DNA of 64,000 bases, taken from an uncultured Paraglaciecola sp. Lineage in GTDB: Bacteria; Pseudomonadota; Gammaproteobacteria; Enterobacterales; Alteromonadaceae. Within the stretch, counting starts at the first letter, position 1, and the number at the start of each line of letters is the position of its first letter. Below, piece after piece: positions 37,895 through 47,445 of the stretch. The stretch lies in NCBI RefSeq assembly GCF_913020055.1, contig NZ_CAJWCF010000003.1, positions 1 to 64,000 on the forward strand, in the 5' to 3' direction. Below the pieces are notes generated by a model that was given only the letters and a program-made list of their open reading frames with translations, made no database searches and was not told the origin of the DNA. The translations under genes were made by a program, and so were the position numbers.

Positions 37895-38686
37895 TTAATT
37901 CAAACTCCATTTTTTAAGGATGGCATCATAAGTGCCATCTTTTTTGAGAGCCTCTAACCCATTTTGTAATAACATTACTGTGGCTAGAGGAGTAGACCGT
38001 CCTGTAGCAAATTGCAAATCATTTACTAATTCGTCAATTAATAGTTTACTTTGCATTAATGAAGGCTCCAATCCTATATGTTTTGCTTCGAAGCGCCCAA
38101 TATTTATGTTCGCCATCACTAAATCAACTCGCTTGTTATAGAGTAATTGCCACATCTGGCTTTGATGGCTAGTTAACGCCAAATTATTTTTTTCATTAAA
38201 GCCTTGGCGTTGCAAATATTTAGCTGAACCATAACCACGTACTGACGCGACTACATACTTACTCGCTTGTTTTATGGTTGTGATCTTGATATCGGTTCTT
38301 TCTTTTAAGGCAATGAGGCTTGCATGAGCTTGTAGCACCTTGCCAATCCATTGTAATTCTCTCTCTCTTTGTGGGGTTTTAAGAACGGAAATTAGAATAA
38401 TATTAGGCTCTCGTAATGCGGTTTCATAGGCTCTTGCCCAAGGAAGTATTCCAAAATTTGACTCTAGACCGGTATAAGTTGAAAGTAAAGTGGCAAGTTC
38501 AAATAAAGCCCCTTCATTTTTATTCTGACTATTTTTATACAGCAAAGGTATTGTCTCCTCTCCAATAAAACGCACCCCTTGAGCAAACAAGCTATGACTA
38601 AAGAAAAGAGTAATTAGAACAAGCAGAATGGTTAGGCTTTGAAGGCCGTTTGTATTTTTGGGAGTCTGTCTATACCAATTTTTCAT
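37895..38686 (-). CDS. periplasmic solute-binding protein, family 3-like
   Basis: This 263-residue secreted protein has a signal peptide (about 20-36, ending LFAQG after a charged N-terminal stretch). A two-lobed SBP_bac_3-like domain follows, with ILPWARAYETAL near 80-91 and a C-terminal LEALKKDGTYDAILKKW, the usual end of this family. No ABC permease or ATPase genes adjoin it, so it may be an orphan binding protein or the sensory type common in Alteromonadales. The ligand is unknown. Confidence 0.75.
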   Translation of the reverse strand: MKNWYRQTPKNTNGLQSLTILLVLITLFFSHSLFAQGVRFIGEETIPLLYKNSQNKNEGALFELATLLSTYTGLESNFGILPWARAYETALREPNIILISVLKTPQRERELQWIGKVLQAHASLIALKERTDIKITTIKQASKYVVASVRGYGSAKYLQRQGFNEKNNLALTSHQSQMWQLLYNKRVDLVMANINIGRFEAKHIGLEPSLMQSKLLIDELVNDLQFATGRSTPLATVMLLQNGLEALKKDGTYDAILKKWSLN

Positions 38687-39025
38687 TGTAATTCACTTAC
38701 GGGGTCTTAGTAGTAAAGGATTAATTTTTAATGCTGCTTACAATAACCGATAAAACGGATATTAATGGAATTATTAGTATTGAAGTAATTAAAGACCTAC
38801 TAATTAGGTTAAGAAATCAAAATAAAGGGGTGCTAACGGTTGGTATTAGGTTTATGCCAACAACGATTTTTAGCAGGAAGATTCAAATGGCTCAAATGTA
38901 GATCAAGAGCTTCAACAGAAATATGAATTTCTCTTACTGATAACCACAGTGAATATAGCAGTAACACTAAGCTTGAAGCGAATATTGTGCTACCTAAGGT
39001 TTATCTGTAAAGCGTCTACTTAATG
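38687..39025. other. gene-poor spacer with one doubtful small ORF
   Basis: This 339-base AT-rich gap separates the solute-binding protein gene and the rhodanese gene, both on the minus strand. The only candidate is a plus-strand frame at 38731-38901 (56 residues, ATG start, AAGGA about 12 bases upstream). It is not membrane-like, has no recognisable motif, and may well be chance. No hairpin terminator is evident. Confidence 0.3.
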
Positions 39026-39400
39026 TTATTTTTCAATAGATAAGCCTGCTTTTAACCAACCTTGCATGTCACCTTCAAGATGACTTAGGTTTTGGTAGCC
39101 ATCTTTAGTTAAAGCTTCGGCTGCTTTGCCCGCTCGATAGCCTGAACGACAATACAGAATGATTGGTTTTCCCTTAGAGGAGTTCAAGATGGCAGGATTG
39201 TCGATAATCTCGCTCAAGGGCACATTTATCGCATTTGGTACATGCCCTTGTTGAAATTCTTCTGCTGTACGAACGTCTACTATGACTAAATTGTTTGTGT
39301 CTGCTTTTAGCAGTTCTTGCTGACTGATATTACTGACGTTGGCTGAATAAGCTGAAACACTTAGCAGGCTCAATACCCAAAAGGTCGCTTGTTTGAACAT
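39026..39400 (-). CDS. periplasmic rhodanese
   Basis: This 124-residue single-domain sulfurtransferase has a signal peptide (about 1-19, ending AYSA). The rhodanese fold includes IVDVRTAEEFQQGHVPNAINVP (across 38-59) and the active-site loop CRSGYRAG with the catalytic cysteine near residue 84. It resembles exported PspE-like rhodaneses. It may process sulfane sulfur in the periplasm. It is separated by 36 kb from the sulfur fusion gene, so no direct link is claimed. Confidence 0.9.
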   Translation of the reverse strand: MFKQATFWVLSLLSVSAYSANVSNISQQELLKADTNNLVIVDVRTAEEFQQGHVPNAINVPLSEIIDNPAILNSSKGKPIILYCRSGYRAGKAAEALTKDGYQNLSHLEGDMQGWLKAGLSIEK

Positions 39401-39499
39401 AATATCTTCTTTAGTTTGTTGATGAAGTGCTGATAGTAGATAGTGCTGAGCAGAGTGTAAAGGGGATTAAGCATTACCCTGAATGCAAGTGCCTATTTG

Positions 39500-40462
39500 T
39501 TATCTAGAGACTACAAACGTCAGCACACAACCCACGAAATAAAAAGTTAACCATACCCATGTTGCACTCTCAACCGCAGCCAGTGTTCTGTCACTGTCGG
39601 CTAATATAATTTGTCTGTTTCCACCACATTTTTTTGAACGCACTTTTTGCTGGTCATAATATGCGGGGCCACCCAGTTCAATGCCTAAACTGGCTCCACA
39701 CAGGTTTAAAACAAATAAATGATTGCACTGATAGCTTATACGCTGAAATAGAGCGATTGAGCCTAGGTTGATGTTTACAGCTAACATAATACTCACACTT
39801 GCAAATTTACTAGGTAACCATTGCAGAATGTTGACTAGGTGTCGTATGGGTTGACCAAAATGCCTAAATCTAGTCAGTTTATGATTCCAGCATAAACACA
39901 GTTCGTAGACCATGCGATAGATAAGCGCTCCAAGCCCGCCTGTTAGTAGATACCAAAAAATCACTGAACAATACTGATAACTATACCTCAGTAAAAGCGA
40001 TTCAATATTGGCTTTAACCATACCTAAGGGAGACATTTTCTCCGTTTCTCTTATGACTATTTGCGATAAAGCATGTCGCGCTAGCATTTTTTTATTTTTG
40101 GCTAGCGCAGCAGAAACGCGTCGAGTTTGTTTGGGAATATCTTGGAAGCGCAAGGCGATAAGAAGCATTAATGCTTCAAAAAAAACGGGATATTCAGATA
40201 AATATTTAAACACCATTATTATTAGGCAAAAAGGCAGCAGTAAAATGATACACGCCAAAGATCCTGATATTTTTTGCTGTCTCGTTGAGCTTCGCTCTGG
40301 GGAAAGAACCTTAGCCTGCATGCCTGTCGCTAATACGTTTAAAAAACGAAGCGGGTGGTATTTATCAGGCCAAGGTAGATAACGTTCAGTTAATACAACC
40401 AACAACAATACCCAAAATGGCAAAAACTGTTCACTCAATAAGGTATTGATAACGCTATGCAT
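39500..40462 (-). CDS. CobD/CbiB-family membrane protein
   Basis: This 320-residue polytopic protein resembles the CobD/CbiB (adenosylcobinamide-phosphate synthase) family, with ERYLPWPDKYHPLR near 26-39 and several hydrophobic helices. The region RETEKMSPLGMVKANIESL resembles the family's conserved RDTxxLxxxxV segment. No other cobalamin genes are in the window. Its start overlaps the mtnN stop by one base (TAATG), so the two are translationally linked. The enzymatic role here is uncertain. Confidence 0.72.
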   Translation of the reverse strand: MHSVINTLLSEQFLPFWVLLLVVLTERYLPWPDKYHPLRFLNVLATGMQAKVLSPERSSTRQQKISGSLACIILLLPFCLIIMVFKYLSEYPVFFEALMLLIALRFQDIPKQTRRVSAALAKNKKMLARHALSQIVIRETEKMSPLGMVKANIESLLLRYSYQYCSVIFWYLLTGGLGALIYRMVYELCLCWNHKLTRFRHFGQPIRHLVNILQWLPSKFASVSIMLAVNINLGSIALFQRISYQCNHLFVLNLCGASLGIELGGPAYYDQQKVRSKKCGGNRQIILADSDRTLAAVESATWVWLTFYFVGCVLTFVVSR

Positions 40463-41157
40463 TAGGCTAATTTTGCAATAGTTTGCATGACTAAAGTTGC
40501 AGAGTTTTTGGCCGCTTTTTCGAGGTATGTTTCAAATGAAACCGTCGAGGTTTTCCCCGCGATATCAGACAATGAGCGGATGACTAAAAATGGCGTCCCC
40601 AACAAATGACAACTTTGGGCAATAGCTACACCTTCCATTTCCACCGCACTGACAGATGGAAAGTTAGTTCTGATAATATCTGCAGCTTCATCACTGCCAA
40701 CAAATGAATCGCCAGTACAAATAAGCCCTTGATGTGTTTGAACACCTTGTAAGTTTGTTGCAGCATTAGAAGCATGTTCAACTAGTTCTTTGTCACATTC
40801 AAAATAGGCAGGCATACCTGCAGTTTGGCCAAGCTCGTAGCCAAAATGCGTTAAATCAGCATCGTGATGACGTAATTCAGTCGCTATAACAATATCACCA
40901 ATGTTGAGGTGACTTGAAAACCCACCTGCCGAACCAGTGTTTATGACCAGATCTGGAGCGAAATGATGGATCACAACACTAGTTGAAACCGATGCTGCTA
41001 CTTTGCCTATTCCACATTTAATCAAAGCAACTTCGACATCACCAAGTTTGCCAATATAAGCAGTTAGGTGGTTAAAGTTTTGTTGTTGACAGTTCTCTAG
41101 TGATTCCCGGATAAGGGTTATTTCTTCATCCATGGCACCCAAAATAGCTATTTTCAT
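40462..41157 (-). CDS. mtnN: 5'-methylthioadenosine/S-adenosylhomocysteine nucleosidase
   Basis: MtnN (Pfs) cleaves MTA and SAH, clearing SAM by-products and feeding autoinducer-2 and methionine recycling. The 231-residue protein begins MKIAILGAMDEE with the catalytic-glutamate region. It contains NTGSAGGF, FVGSDEAAD, VEMEGVAIAQ and SLSDIAG with the catalytic aspartate, all in the usual order. It is first in the mtnN-cobD-like unit. Confidence 0.96.
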   Translation of the reverse strand: MKIAILGAMDEEITLIRESLENCQQQNFNHLTAYIGKLGDVEVALIKCGIGKVAASVSTSVVIHHFAPDLVINTGSAGGFSSHLNIGDIVIATELRHHDADLTHFGYELGQTAGMPAYFECDKELVEHASNAATNLQGVQTHQGLICTGDSFVGSDEAADIIRTNFPSVSAVEMEGVAIAQSCHLLGTPFLVIRSLSDIAGKTSTVSFETYLEKAAKNSATLVMQTIAKLA

Positions 41158-41317
41158 ATGGTTTTCTTCATTTACAATTAGTTAAAATCAATTGGCCCTA
41201 AGTCTATTACGTCTGCTAGTGTTATAAAACAATTCAAAGGTTTGAACTTCGAGTAAACTAAAAAATAAATTGTTTGTCTAAATGTTCTACAACCTTATTA
41301 TCAATTGCAGGCAAATT

Positions 41318-42475
41318 ATGAAAAACCTCAGTATTTTTCTGGTAGCTATCATATTTGTTGGTTGTCAGTCTGTTTCAGAAGTGCAAGTTAGCCACCAAGA
41401 GTTACTTTATGATCAAGGCTTTGTTGGATTCAAAAATGTCTATGTAGAGAGTGAAAGTGAAATTTTTGAGTTAGACGACGAGGCTAAAACTTTCGCTAAA
41501 TCAGCGATAAAAGGAAAATTTAAACCCAAAGAACAAATCTACGCACTTGTACAACATATTTTTTCTCGTTCAGACTTAAACTTATTGTATCGCGCAGAAG
41601 CAAATACTGTCGCTAATCAAACATTTCAAAGTAGAGCCGCCAACTGCCTATCAATGTCAATTATGACTTACGCTTTAGCCAAAGAATTAGGTTTTGGTGT
41701 ACGTTTCCAAGATATAGAAATTCCTGAGTACTGGACTATTAGAGAAGGTCAAAGTTTATTAAATAGGCATATTAATTTGCAAATTTTACCTCGTCCTAGC
41801 CGTGAGAATATTCAATTTATTAATAAAGGTTTTGAAGTAGACTTTGATGCCCAAGCCACACGCCAACATTTTCCTAAAACCCTGCTTAAACTTAATCAAG
41901 TTGTCGCTATGTTTCACAATAACAATGGCGCAGATGCGTTAGTTAAAAAAGACTATGTGAAAGCCTATGCCTATTTTAGTGCTGCATTATCGCATTCTCC
42001 TAACTTGTCTTCGGTTTGGGCAAATTTAGGTTATTTATATCGATTATCAGGTCACTATGATTTAGCAGAAAGAACCTATTTGGTGGCTATCGAAAAAGAT
42101 AAAACAAACTTAACTGCTTGGCGTAATTTGTCGTCTTTATATGGATATATGGGGCAAGATGAAAAAGCTAAGGACATAGTGGATCGAGTTGTGCGAAAAC
42201 GCTCAGACAATCCTTTTTTTCATGTAAACAAGGGGGACAAAGCGTTTGAAAAACAGCAGTGGAAAGTTGCGCTAGAGCATTATCAACGGGCACTAAGGTT
42301 AAATAAAAGCTACCACGAGGTATTCTTTGGTTTAGGTAAAACCTATTATGAATTAGGCAATATACAACGTAGCCATTACTACTTGAAGTTGGCAAGAAAG
42401 AAGTCAAGAACTGAAGAGGAACATGCAACATATCAAGGAAAGATAAACATGCTGGTCGCAAGCAAAGCAGGATAA
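41318..42475 (+). CDS. transglutaminase-like/TPR lipoprotein, copy 1
   Basis: This 385-residue lipoprotein (lipobox IFVGC, Cys16 from the ATG at 41318) has a transglutaminase-like domain (about 50-180). Its NCLSMSIM segment holds the likely catalytic cysteine, and RHINLQ the likely histidine. At least three TPR repeats follow (about 205-370). The start at 41318 gives a proper lipoprotein signal; an ATG at 41282 would add 12 residues before it. It is the first of two paralogous genes. Similar proteins are annotated only as TPR proteins; peptide handling or envelope assembly are possible roles. Confidence 0.8.
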   Translation: MKNLSIFLVAIIFVGCQSVSEVQVSHQELLYDQGFVGFKNVYVESESEIFELDDEAKTFAKSAIKGKFKPKEQIYALVQHIFSRSDLNLLYRAEANTVANQTFQSRAANCLSMSIMTYALAKELGFGVRFQDIEIPEYWTIREGQSLLNRHINLQILPRPSRENIQFINKGFEVDFDAQATRQHFPKTLLKLNQVVAMFHNNNGADALVKKDYVKAYAYFSAALSHSPNLSSVWANLGYLYRLSGHYDLAERTYLVAIEKDKTNLTAWRNLSSLYGYMGQDEKAKDIVDRVVRKRSDNPFFHVNKGDKAFEKQQWKVALEHYQRALRLNKSYHEVFFGLGKTYYELGNIQRSHYYLKLARKKSRTEEEHATYQGKINMLVASKAG

Positions 42476-42564
42476 AACCCCCGTTTTTTAAGATGAATTA
42501 AGTAGCAGTTTTGCTGGATGACAGCTATGTTAATGGTATGTTACTTGTGTTGGAAGTATCTATC

Positions 42565-43734
42565 ATGCCGCAACGTTCATTGATTCTAACCGTTCTAATT
42601 TCGTTTATATTTTTGATGTTTTTTTCAGCTTGCCAGACTAGGGTGGTGCAAATTCCTCCTCCTGATACGTTGTTGTACGATCAAGGCTTTTCCGGTTTTT
42701 CAGATATCGACATTGAGTCAGAGCAACAGGTTTTTCAGTTAGATGAAAACGCTAAGGCATTTGTCGAATCCACTATTGGACCTTTGCATAATAAAATTGA
42801 TCAAATGGAAGCCTTGGTGAAAGCTATATTTGATCGGTCTGATCTTAATTTACTGTATCAAGGCGATGCTAACACCACTGCCAGTGGTACTTTTCAATCT
42901 CAAGCCGCAAACTGTTTGTCTATGTCTATTATGACTTATGCACTGGCAACCGAAGCGGGATTTGAGGTTGATTTTCAAGAGATCATTATCCCTGAATATT
43001 GGACTAGACGCGCTGGTTTTAGCCTGCTTAACGGTCACATCAACCTTAAAATGTTGGCACCAAAACAAGTACATGTGATTGAGTTTAATCGGCCAAGTTA
43101 TCAGGTCGATTTTGATCCACAGTCATCAAGGCGTGGATTACCGAAAAAAGTAGTCAGCAAACAAGCTGTTTTATCTATGTTTTATAACAACAAAGGGGCG
43201 GATGCTGTTTTGCAAAAAGACTATGTGACTGCATATGCCTATTTTCGTGAAGCTATACAGATCAATCCTAATTTTCACTCAGCCTGGATTAACCTTGGTA
43301 TCGTTTATCGATTATCTGAGTATTTCCCCCAAGCTGAAAAATCTTATCAACATGCGCTTGTAATAAAACCAGATAGTTTGACTGCTATGGAGAATCTCGC
43401 TTATTTGTATACTTTTACCGGAAGGAATGAAGACGCTGAAGATATTTTAGCGAGAGTCGAAAACCAAAGAAACAGTAATCCCTATTACCATGTCAATTTA
43501 GGTGAGCAACAAATGGAACAAGAGCATTGGGATCAAGCTCTTGAGCATTTCCGTAAAGCCTTAGCTTTAGACAGAAGTAAGCATGAAGTGTATTTTGGCT
43601 TGGCTCGTGCCTATTTTCAAATTGGCGAGTTACAACAAAGCCAACGTTATTTAAAACAAGCTAAAAATAAAGCGGGTAATAAACAAGATGAAGATAGGTA
43701 CCAAAGTAAACTGGAATTCCTTAGCCGTTTGTAA
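42565..43734 (+). CDS. transglutaminase-like/TPR lipoprotein, copy 2
   Basis: This 389-residue paralogue of the preceding gene has a lipoprotein signal (MPQRSLIL..., lipobox FFSAC). A transglutaminase-like domain with NCLSMSIM and GHINLK and TPR repeats from about residue 205 follow. The YDQGF...F, FDRSDLNLLY and ADA(L/V)xxKDYVxAYAYF segments are shared almost unchanged with copy 1. GGAAG precedes the ATG at 42565; a TTG at 42511 is rejected. The copies are 89 bases apart and probably co-transcribed. Confidence 0.82.
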   Translation: MPQRSLILTVLISFIFLMFFSACQTRVVQIPPPDTLLYDQGFSGFSDIDIESEQQVFQLDENAKAFVESTIGPLHNKIDQMEALVKAIFDRSDLNLLYQGDANTTASGTFQSQAANCLSMSIMTYALATEAGFEVDFQEIIIPEYWTRRAGFSLLNGHINLKMLAPKQVHVIEFNRPSYQVDFDPQSSRRGLPKKVVSKQAVLSMFYNNKGADAVLQKDYVTAYAYFREAIQINPNFHSAWINLGIVYRLSEYFPQAEKSYQHALVIKPDSLTAMENLAYLYTFTGRNEDAEDILARVENQRNSNPYYHVNLGEQQMEQEHWDQALEHFRKALALDRSKHEVYFGLARAYFQIGELQQSQRYLKQAKNKAGNKQDEDRYQSKLEFLSRL

Positions 43735-43745
43735 CTATTTTTTAG

Positions 43746-44696
43746 GTGTTTGAAATTCGTAAATTTTTGCTTTTAAGTCTTTTTCTTTGCTCGCAGGTAT
43801 ATGCAAATTGCGAACAGCCTAAGTCTTATGGGTTATTAAATGAAACGACCTTGATTGATGATTTAGCTACTTTATCGTCAGCGAAAATGTCCGGTAGAAA
43901 AACTGGGTCTATTGGTAGTGTTAACGCACGGAACTTTCTACAAGCACGGTTTAAAAAAATAGGTGTAGCCAATTTCCCACAACGTGCTGAGTATATCCAA
44001 ACGTTTCCCTTTCCCAACAATTCTGCAAACAACCAAGGTTTTAATATAGTTGGCTGGCTAAAAGGCAACACATTTGCGGACCAATTTATTGTTGTTACGG
44101 CTCATTATGATCACTTAGGGGCAAAGGGCAGGCATGTCTATTATGGTGCAGATGATAATGCATCAGGTGTGGCCACCTTACTTGCTATTGCAGGAAAAAT
44201 TTCTGAGCTTGGCCTAGCTCATTCAGTTATATTTTTGGCGACAGATGCTGAAGAGCAAGGTTTATATGGTGCAAAAGCGTTCATAAAAAATTTGCCTATC
44301 AGTAAAAACAACATAAAACTGAACATTAATTTAGACATGCTGTGTGAAGGAGGTCGTAAAAATAGACTATATGCAACCTTTACCAGAGCTGACCAACAAT
44401 TGGCTAATATAGTCAAAAACGTTGCTGATATTGCGGGACTATGTTTTATCAATGGACATAGAAAGAATCAGCGTTTTGACCGGTTTGAGCGCAAAATAAA
44501 TTGGCGTAAGTCCAGTGAACATGCGGCTTTTGCTAAGGCGGGTATTCCTTACTTATTTGTCGGTGGCGGTGTGCATAAGCGTTACCATACTCCCAAGGAT
44601 AACTTTGAAAATATAGATAAAGAATTCTATGTGTCGGCTGCAGAAACCGCCTGGCTACTATTGCAGGCGGCGGATGCTTATCAGGTTCTAAATTAG
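43746..44696 (+). CDS. secreted M28-family zinc aminopeptidase
   Basis: This 316-residue peptidase has a signal peptide (about 1-20, ending VYANC). The M28 core motif ligands are in sequence: TAHYDHLG near 118-125 (His/Asp), GADDNASG near 132-139 (bridging Asp), ATDAEEQGL near 165-173 (Glu-Glu, catalytic base and ligand), NLDMLCEG (Asp) and KRYHTPKDN (His). The set looks complete. The start codon is GTG with a poor ribosome binding site and is uncertain. It lies 11 bases after the duplicated lipoprotein pair and may belong with it. Its stop overlaps the converging oxygenase gene by four bases. Confidence 0.88.
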   Translation: MFEIRKFLLLSLFLCSQVYANCEQPKSYGLLNETTLIDDLATLSSAKMSGRKTGSIGSVNARNFLQARFKKIGVANFPQRAEYIQTFPFPNNSANNQGFNIVGWLKGNTFADQFIVVTAHYDHLGAKGRHVYYGADDNASGVATLLAIAGKISELGLAHSVIFLATDAEEQGLYGAKAFIKNLPISKNNIKLNINLDMLCEGGRKNRLYATFTRADQQLANIVKNVADIAGLCFINGHRKNQRFDRFERKINWRKSSEHAAFAKAGIPYLFVGGGVHKRYHTPKDNFENIDKEFYVSAAETAWLLLQAADAYQVLN

Positions 44697-45532
44697 GCGA
44701 CACCTAACTCTTCAAGGCGTTCTTTCAGATAACTTTTTGCAGTGTACCGATCAGACAGCACTACTTCAGGATTAGGGTGTAAAAACAAAGGTAGAGATAC
44801 TCGCGCTTTTGTTTGGTCACTACCTTTAGGATTCACTACTCTATGGGTAGTGGAGGGGAAGTATCCGCCAGACGCTTCCTGTAACATGTCACCGATATTT
44901 ACAATTAGGTTACCAAAATCACAGGGCACATCTAACCATGTATCCCCAGTACCTTTTACTTGCAAACCAGGTTCATTTGCAGAAGGTAGGATGGTCAATA
45001 AATTAATATCTTCATGGGCAGCTGCCCGTATGGCATCCGGTTCTTCCGAGCCATCTAAAGGCGGATAATGCAAAATACGCAGCAGGGTTTGTTCACTATT
45101 GACGACCATACTGGATAGAGATTGTGTGTATTTAGCTGACACTTCTGGTGGAGAGTATTTCTCAACCCATGCGAGTAATTCTGAGGCTAACAAATTAGTG
45201 TCACGGTAATAATCTGCTACTTCTTGTTTTAATGCCCCAGGGCAACGTCCCCAAGGATAGAAGTGAAAGTACTCTTTGATATCTTTCTTTTTAAAACCTT
45301 TTGCTGTTTCAGATATTTCAGTTGAAAAAAATCCATCATGAGTGTCTTTATTAAAGGTAAATTTATTTTTTTCTTCGCTATTAAAAAAAGCTTCCCAGCG
45401 CTTGTATATGCTGCTGACTCTATCTTGGCTTATAGGGTGATTTTTCAATACGCCAAAGCCCGTTTTATGCAAAGACTCTACAAAAAGTTTGTCAGCGTTG
45501 GGGGCTTGGTAATCGACTGCTACTAATTCCAT
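44693..45532 (-). CDS. 2-oxoglutarate/Fe(II)-dependent oxygenase (IPNS-like)
   Basis: This 279-residue cytoplasmic oxygenase belongs to the isopenicillin N synthase-like superfamily. The iron facial triad is complete: H173, D175 (AHEDIN) and H230 (TTHRV). R244 and S246 (ARVSLP) form the RxS 2-oxoglutarate anchor. The N-terminal DIOX_N-like segment has TGFGVLKNH near 24-32. It is the last gene of a udk-nupC-oxygenase run on the minus strand (gaps of 50 and 30 bases). Members of this superfamily hydroxylate thymine or pyrimidine nucleosides in fungi, so a nucleobase or nucleoside substrate is a fair guess but not shown. Confidence 0.88.
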   Translation of the reverse strand: MELVAVDYQAPNADKLFVESLHKTGFGVLKNHPISQDRVSSIYKRWEAFFNSEEKNKFTFNKDTHDGFFSTEISETAKGFKKKDIKEYFHFYPWGRCPGALKQEVADYYRDTNLLASELLAWVEKYSPPEVSAKYTQSLSSMVVNSEQTLLRILHYPPLDGSEEPDAIRAAAHEDINLLTILPSANEPGLQVKGTGDTWLDVPCDFGNLIVNIGDMLQEASGGYFPSTTHRVVNPKGSDQTKARVSLPLFLHPNPEVVLSDRYTAKSYLKERLEELGVA

Positions 45533-45562
45533 AATTATATCTCCACTTCTTCTTTGTTCTGT

Positions 45563-46771
45563 TTATAAACTAAGGTAAAAACCGGCTAAGGCTGCGCTCA
45601 TAAAATTAGCCAATGTGGCTGCTAATACGGTTTTTAATCCTAGCTGAGCAATTTCTTTTCGTCTATTCGGAGCCAGTGCCCCTATGCCACCCATTAATAT
45701 TGCAATAGACGAGAAGTTTGCAAATCCACATAGGGCAAATATCACTATTGCTTGAGAATGGGGTGACAACTCGCTTTGATTTTGTAAGAAATCTAAGTAA
45801 GCGACAAATTCATTAACAACTATTTTTTGGCCAAGAAAACTACCAGCTATATTTGCTTCTTCCCAAGGTATACCAAGTGCCCAAGCAATCGGCTGGAAAA
45901 GATAGCCAAGAATGACCTGAAAACTCAGTGCTTCTGTACCAAATAATCCCCCTGCCCAACCAATTACACCATTGAGTAAGGCAATCAACCCAATAAAGGC
46001 TAATAACATCGCACCTACGTTTAATGCTAGGTGTAAACCTGATGCAGCACCACTGGCCGCAGCATCAAAAATATTGGCATATTCATTTTCTTTGTTTTCT
46101 TGTTCACTGAGCTCATTTTTAAATTCTTCAGTTTCTGGAATAATGATTTTAGCCATCAATAAACCACCCGGAGCTGCCATAAAACTAGCAGCCAGAAGGT
46201 ATTCGATATTTACTCCCATTTGCGCATAACCTGCCATTACCGAGCCAGCAATAGAAGCTAAACCTCCGACCATTACTGCAAATAACTCAGAGCGGGTTAA
46301 GTTCGGTATAAAAGGCTTAATGACGAGTGGTGCTTCGGTTTGACCAACAAAAATATTAGCCGCTGCTGACATTGATTCAGGACGACTGGTTTTTAAGAAA
46401 AACTGTAAAAAACCACCAATAGTCCGAATGATCAGATTCATAATTTTAAGATAATATAAAACCGAAATCAGTGAAGAGAAAAACACAATTACCGGCAACA
46501 CATTAAATGCAAAGATAAACCCCATGGACTTATCGCCCATTGGACCAAAAATAAAATTAATCCCGTCTTGGCTATAATTAATAATATTTTGTACATAAAT
46601 GGTTAATGTTAATAAAAATTCTTTTCCAGGCGGAAAATATAATACCAACGCACCTACCGAAGCTTGAATAGCAAATGCACCACCTACAGTGCGCCAATTA
46701 ATTGCTTTTTTATGGGCTGAAAATACAAATGCTATGAACAGCATTAGTGCAACACCAATTAGACTAACCAT
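45563..46771 (-). CDS. nupC: NupC-family concentrative nucleoside transporter
   Basis: This 402-residue inner-membrane CNT transporter imports nucleosides with protons or sodium. It has about ten hydrophobic segments, with [12 protein letters not shown] in the central conserved region and EFVAYLDFL and [10 protein letters not shown] in the C-terminal nucleoside-gate repeat. The length fits the family. It lies between udk and a 2OG oxygenase gene, which supports pyrimidine nucleoside uptake. The start is ATG. Confidence 0.93.
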   Translation of the reverse strand: MVSLIGVALMLFIAFVFSAHKKAINWRTVGGAFAIQASVGALVLYFPPGKEFLLTLTIYVQNIINYSQDGINFIFGPMGDKSMGFIFAFNVLPVIVFFSSLISVLYYLKIMNLIIRTIGGFLQFFLKTSRPESMSAAANIFVGQTEAPLVIKPFIPNLTRSELFAVMVGGLASIAGSVMAGYAQMGVNIEYLLAASFMAAPGGLLMAKIIIPETEEFKNELSEQENKENEYANIFDAAASGAASGLHLALNVGAMLLAFIGLIALLNGVIGWAGGLFGTEALSFQVILGYLFQPIAWALGIPWEEANIAGSFLGQKIVVNEFVAYLDFLQNQSELSPHSQAIVIFALCGFANFSSIAILMGGIGALAPNRRKEIAQLGLKTVLAATLANFMSAALAGFYLSL

Positions 46772-46821
46772 ACTTTTTCCTTCTTCTTATTATTATTATT
46801 TGAGCTGCATGTAGCTGAAAG

Positions 46822-47445
46822 TTATAGCAAACTTTGTTGAATATGAGATTTAATCACATCTAGAGCTATTCGATTTTTACCACCTTGGGTCACAATCACG
46901 TCAGCGGTGAATCTGCTTGGAGCGATAAATTGATGATACATAGGTTTAACGGTTGACTCGTATTGATTCGCGACCGATTCAAAGGTTCTTCCTCGCTCTG
47001 CGATATCTCTTTTCAATCTGCGCAATAAACAAATATCTAAAGGCGTATCAACAAATATTTTGATATCAAACATCGGTTGAAGGGCGTCATTTGCTAAAAG
47101 CATGATCCCTTCAATGATAATAACCGGCGCTGAAATGAGAGTTTCAGTTTCTGCTAAGCGAGTGTGAGATTTGTAACAATAATGCGGATATTCAATTGAT
47201 TGCCAATTTTTAAGCGCTTCTAAGTGTTTGACCAATAATTCATGTTCAAACGCTTTTGGGTGGTCGTAATTATTTTTTTCACGATCAGCCATGGGTAAAT
47301 GATCTTGAGACCGGTAATAATGATCTTCTCGTAAAATTTGAACAGTTTTGCCTTCTTCAGAAAACTCTTTTAATAAGTTCTCAGTAAACAAAGACTTACC
47401 AGAACCAGATGCGCCTGAAATGGCAATAACTAATGGGGTAGACAT
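46822..47445 (-). CDS. udk: uridine/cytidine kinase
   Basis: Udk phosphorylates uridine and cytidine to their monophosphates. The 207-residue protein has a P-loop GASGSGKS at 11-18, the EDHYYR substrate segment near 41-46, and DTPLDICLLRRLKRDIAERGR in the lid region. It is first in the operon with nupC, so import and first salvage step are co-expressed. Confidence 0.95.
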   Translation of the reverse strand: MSTPLVIAISGASGSGKSLFTENLLKEFSEEGKTVQILREDHYYRSQDHLPMADREKNNYDHPKAFEHELLVKHLEALKNWQSIEYPHYCYKSHTRLAETETLISAPVIIIEGIMLLANDALQPMFDIKIFVDTPLDICLLRRLKRDIAERGRTFESVANQYESTVKPMYHQFIAPSRFTADVIVTQGGKNRIALDVIKSHIQQSLL

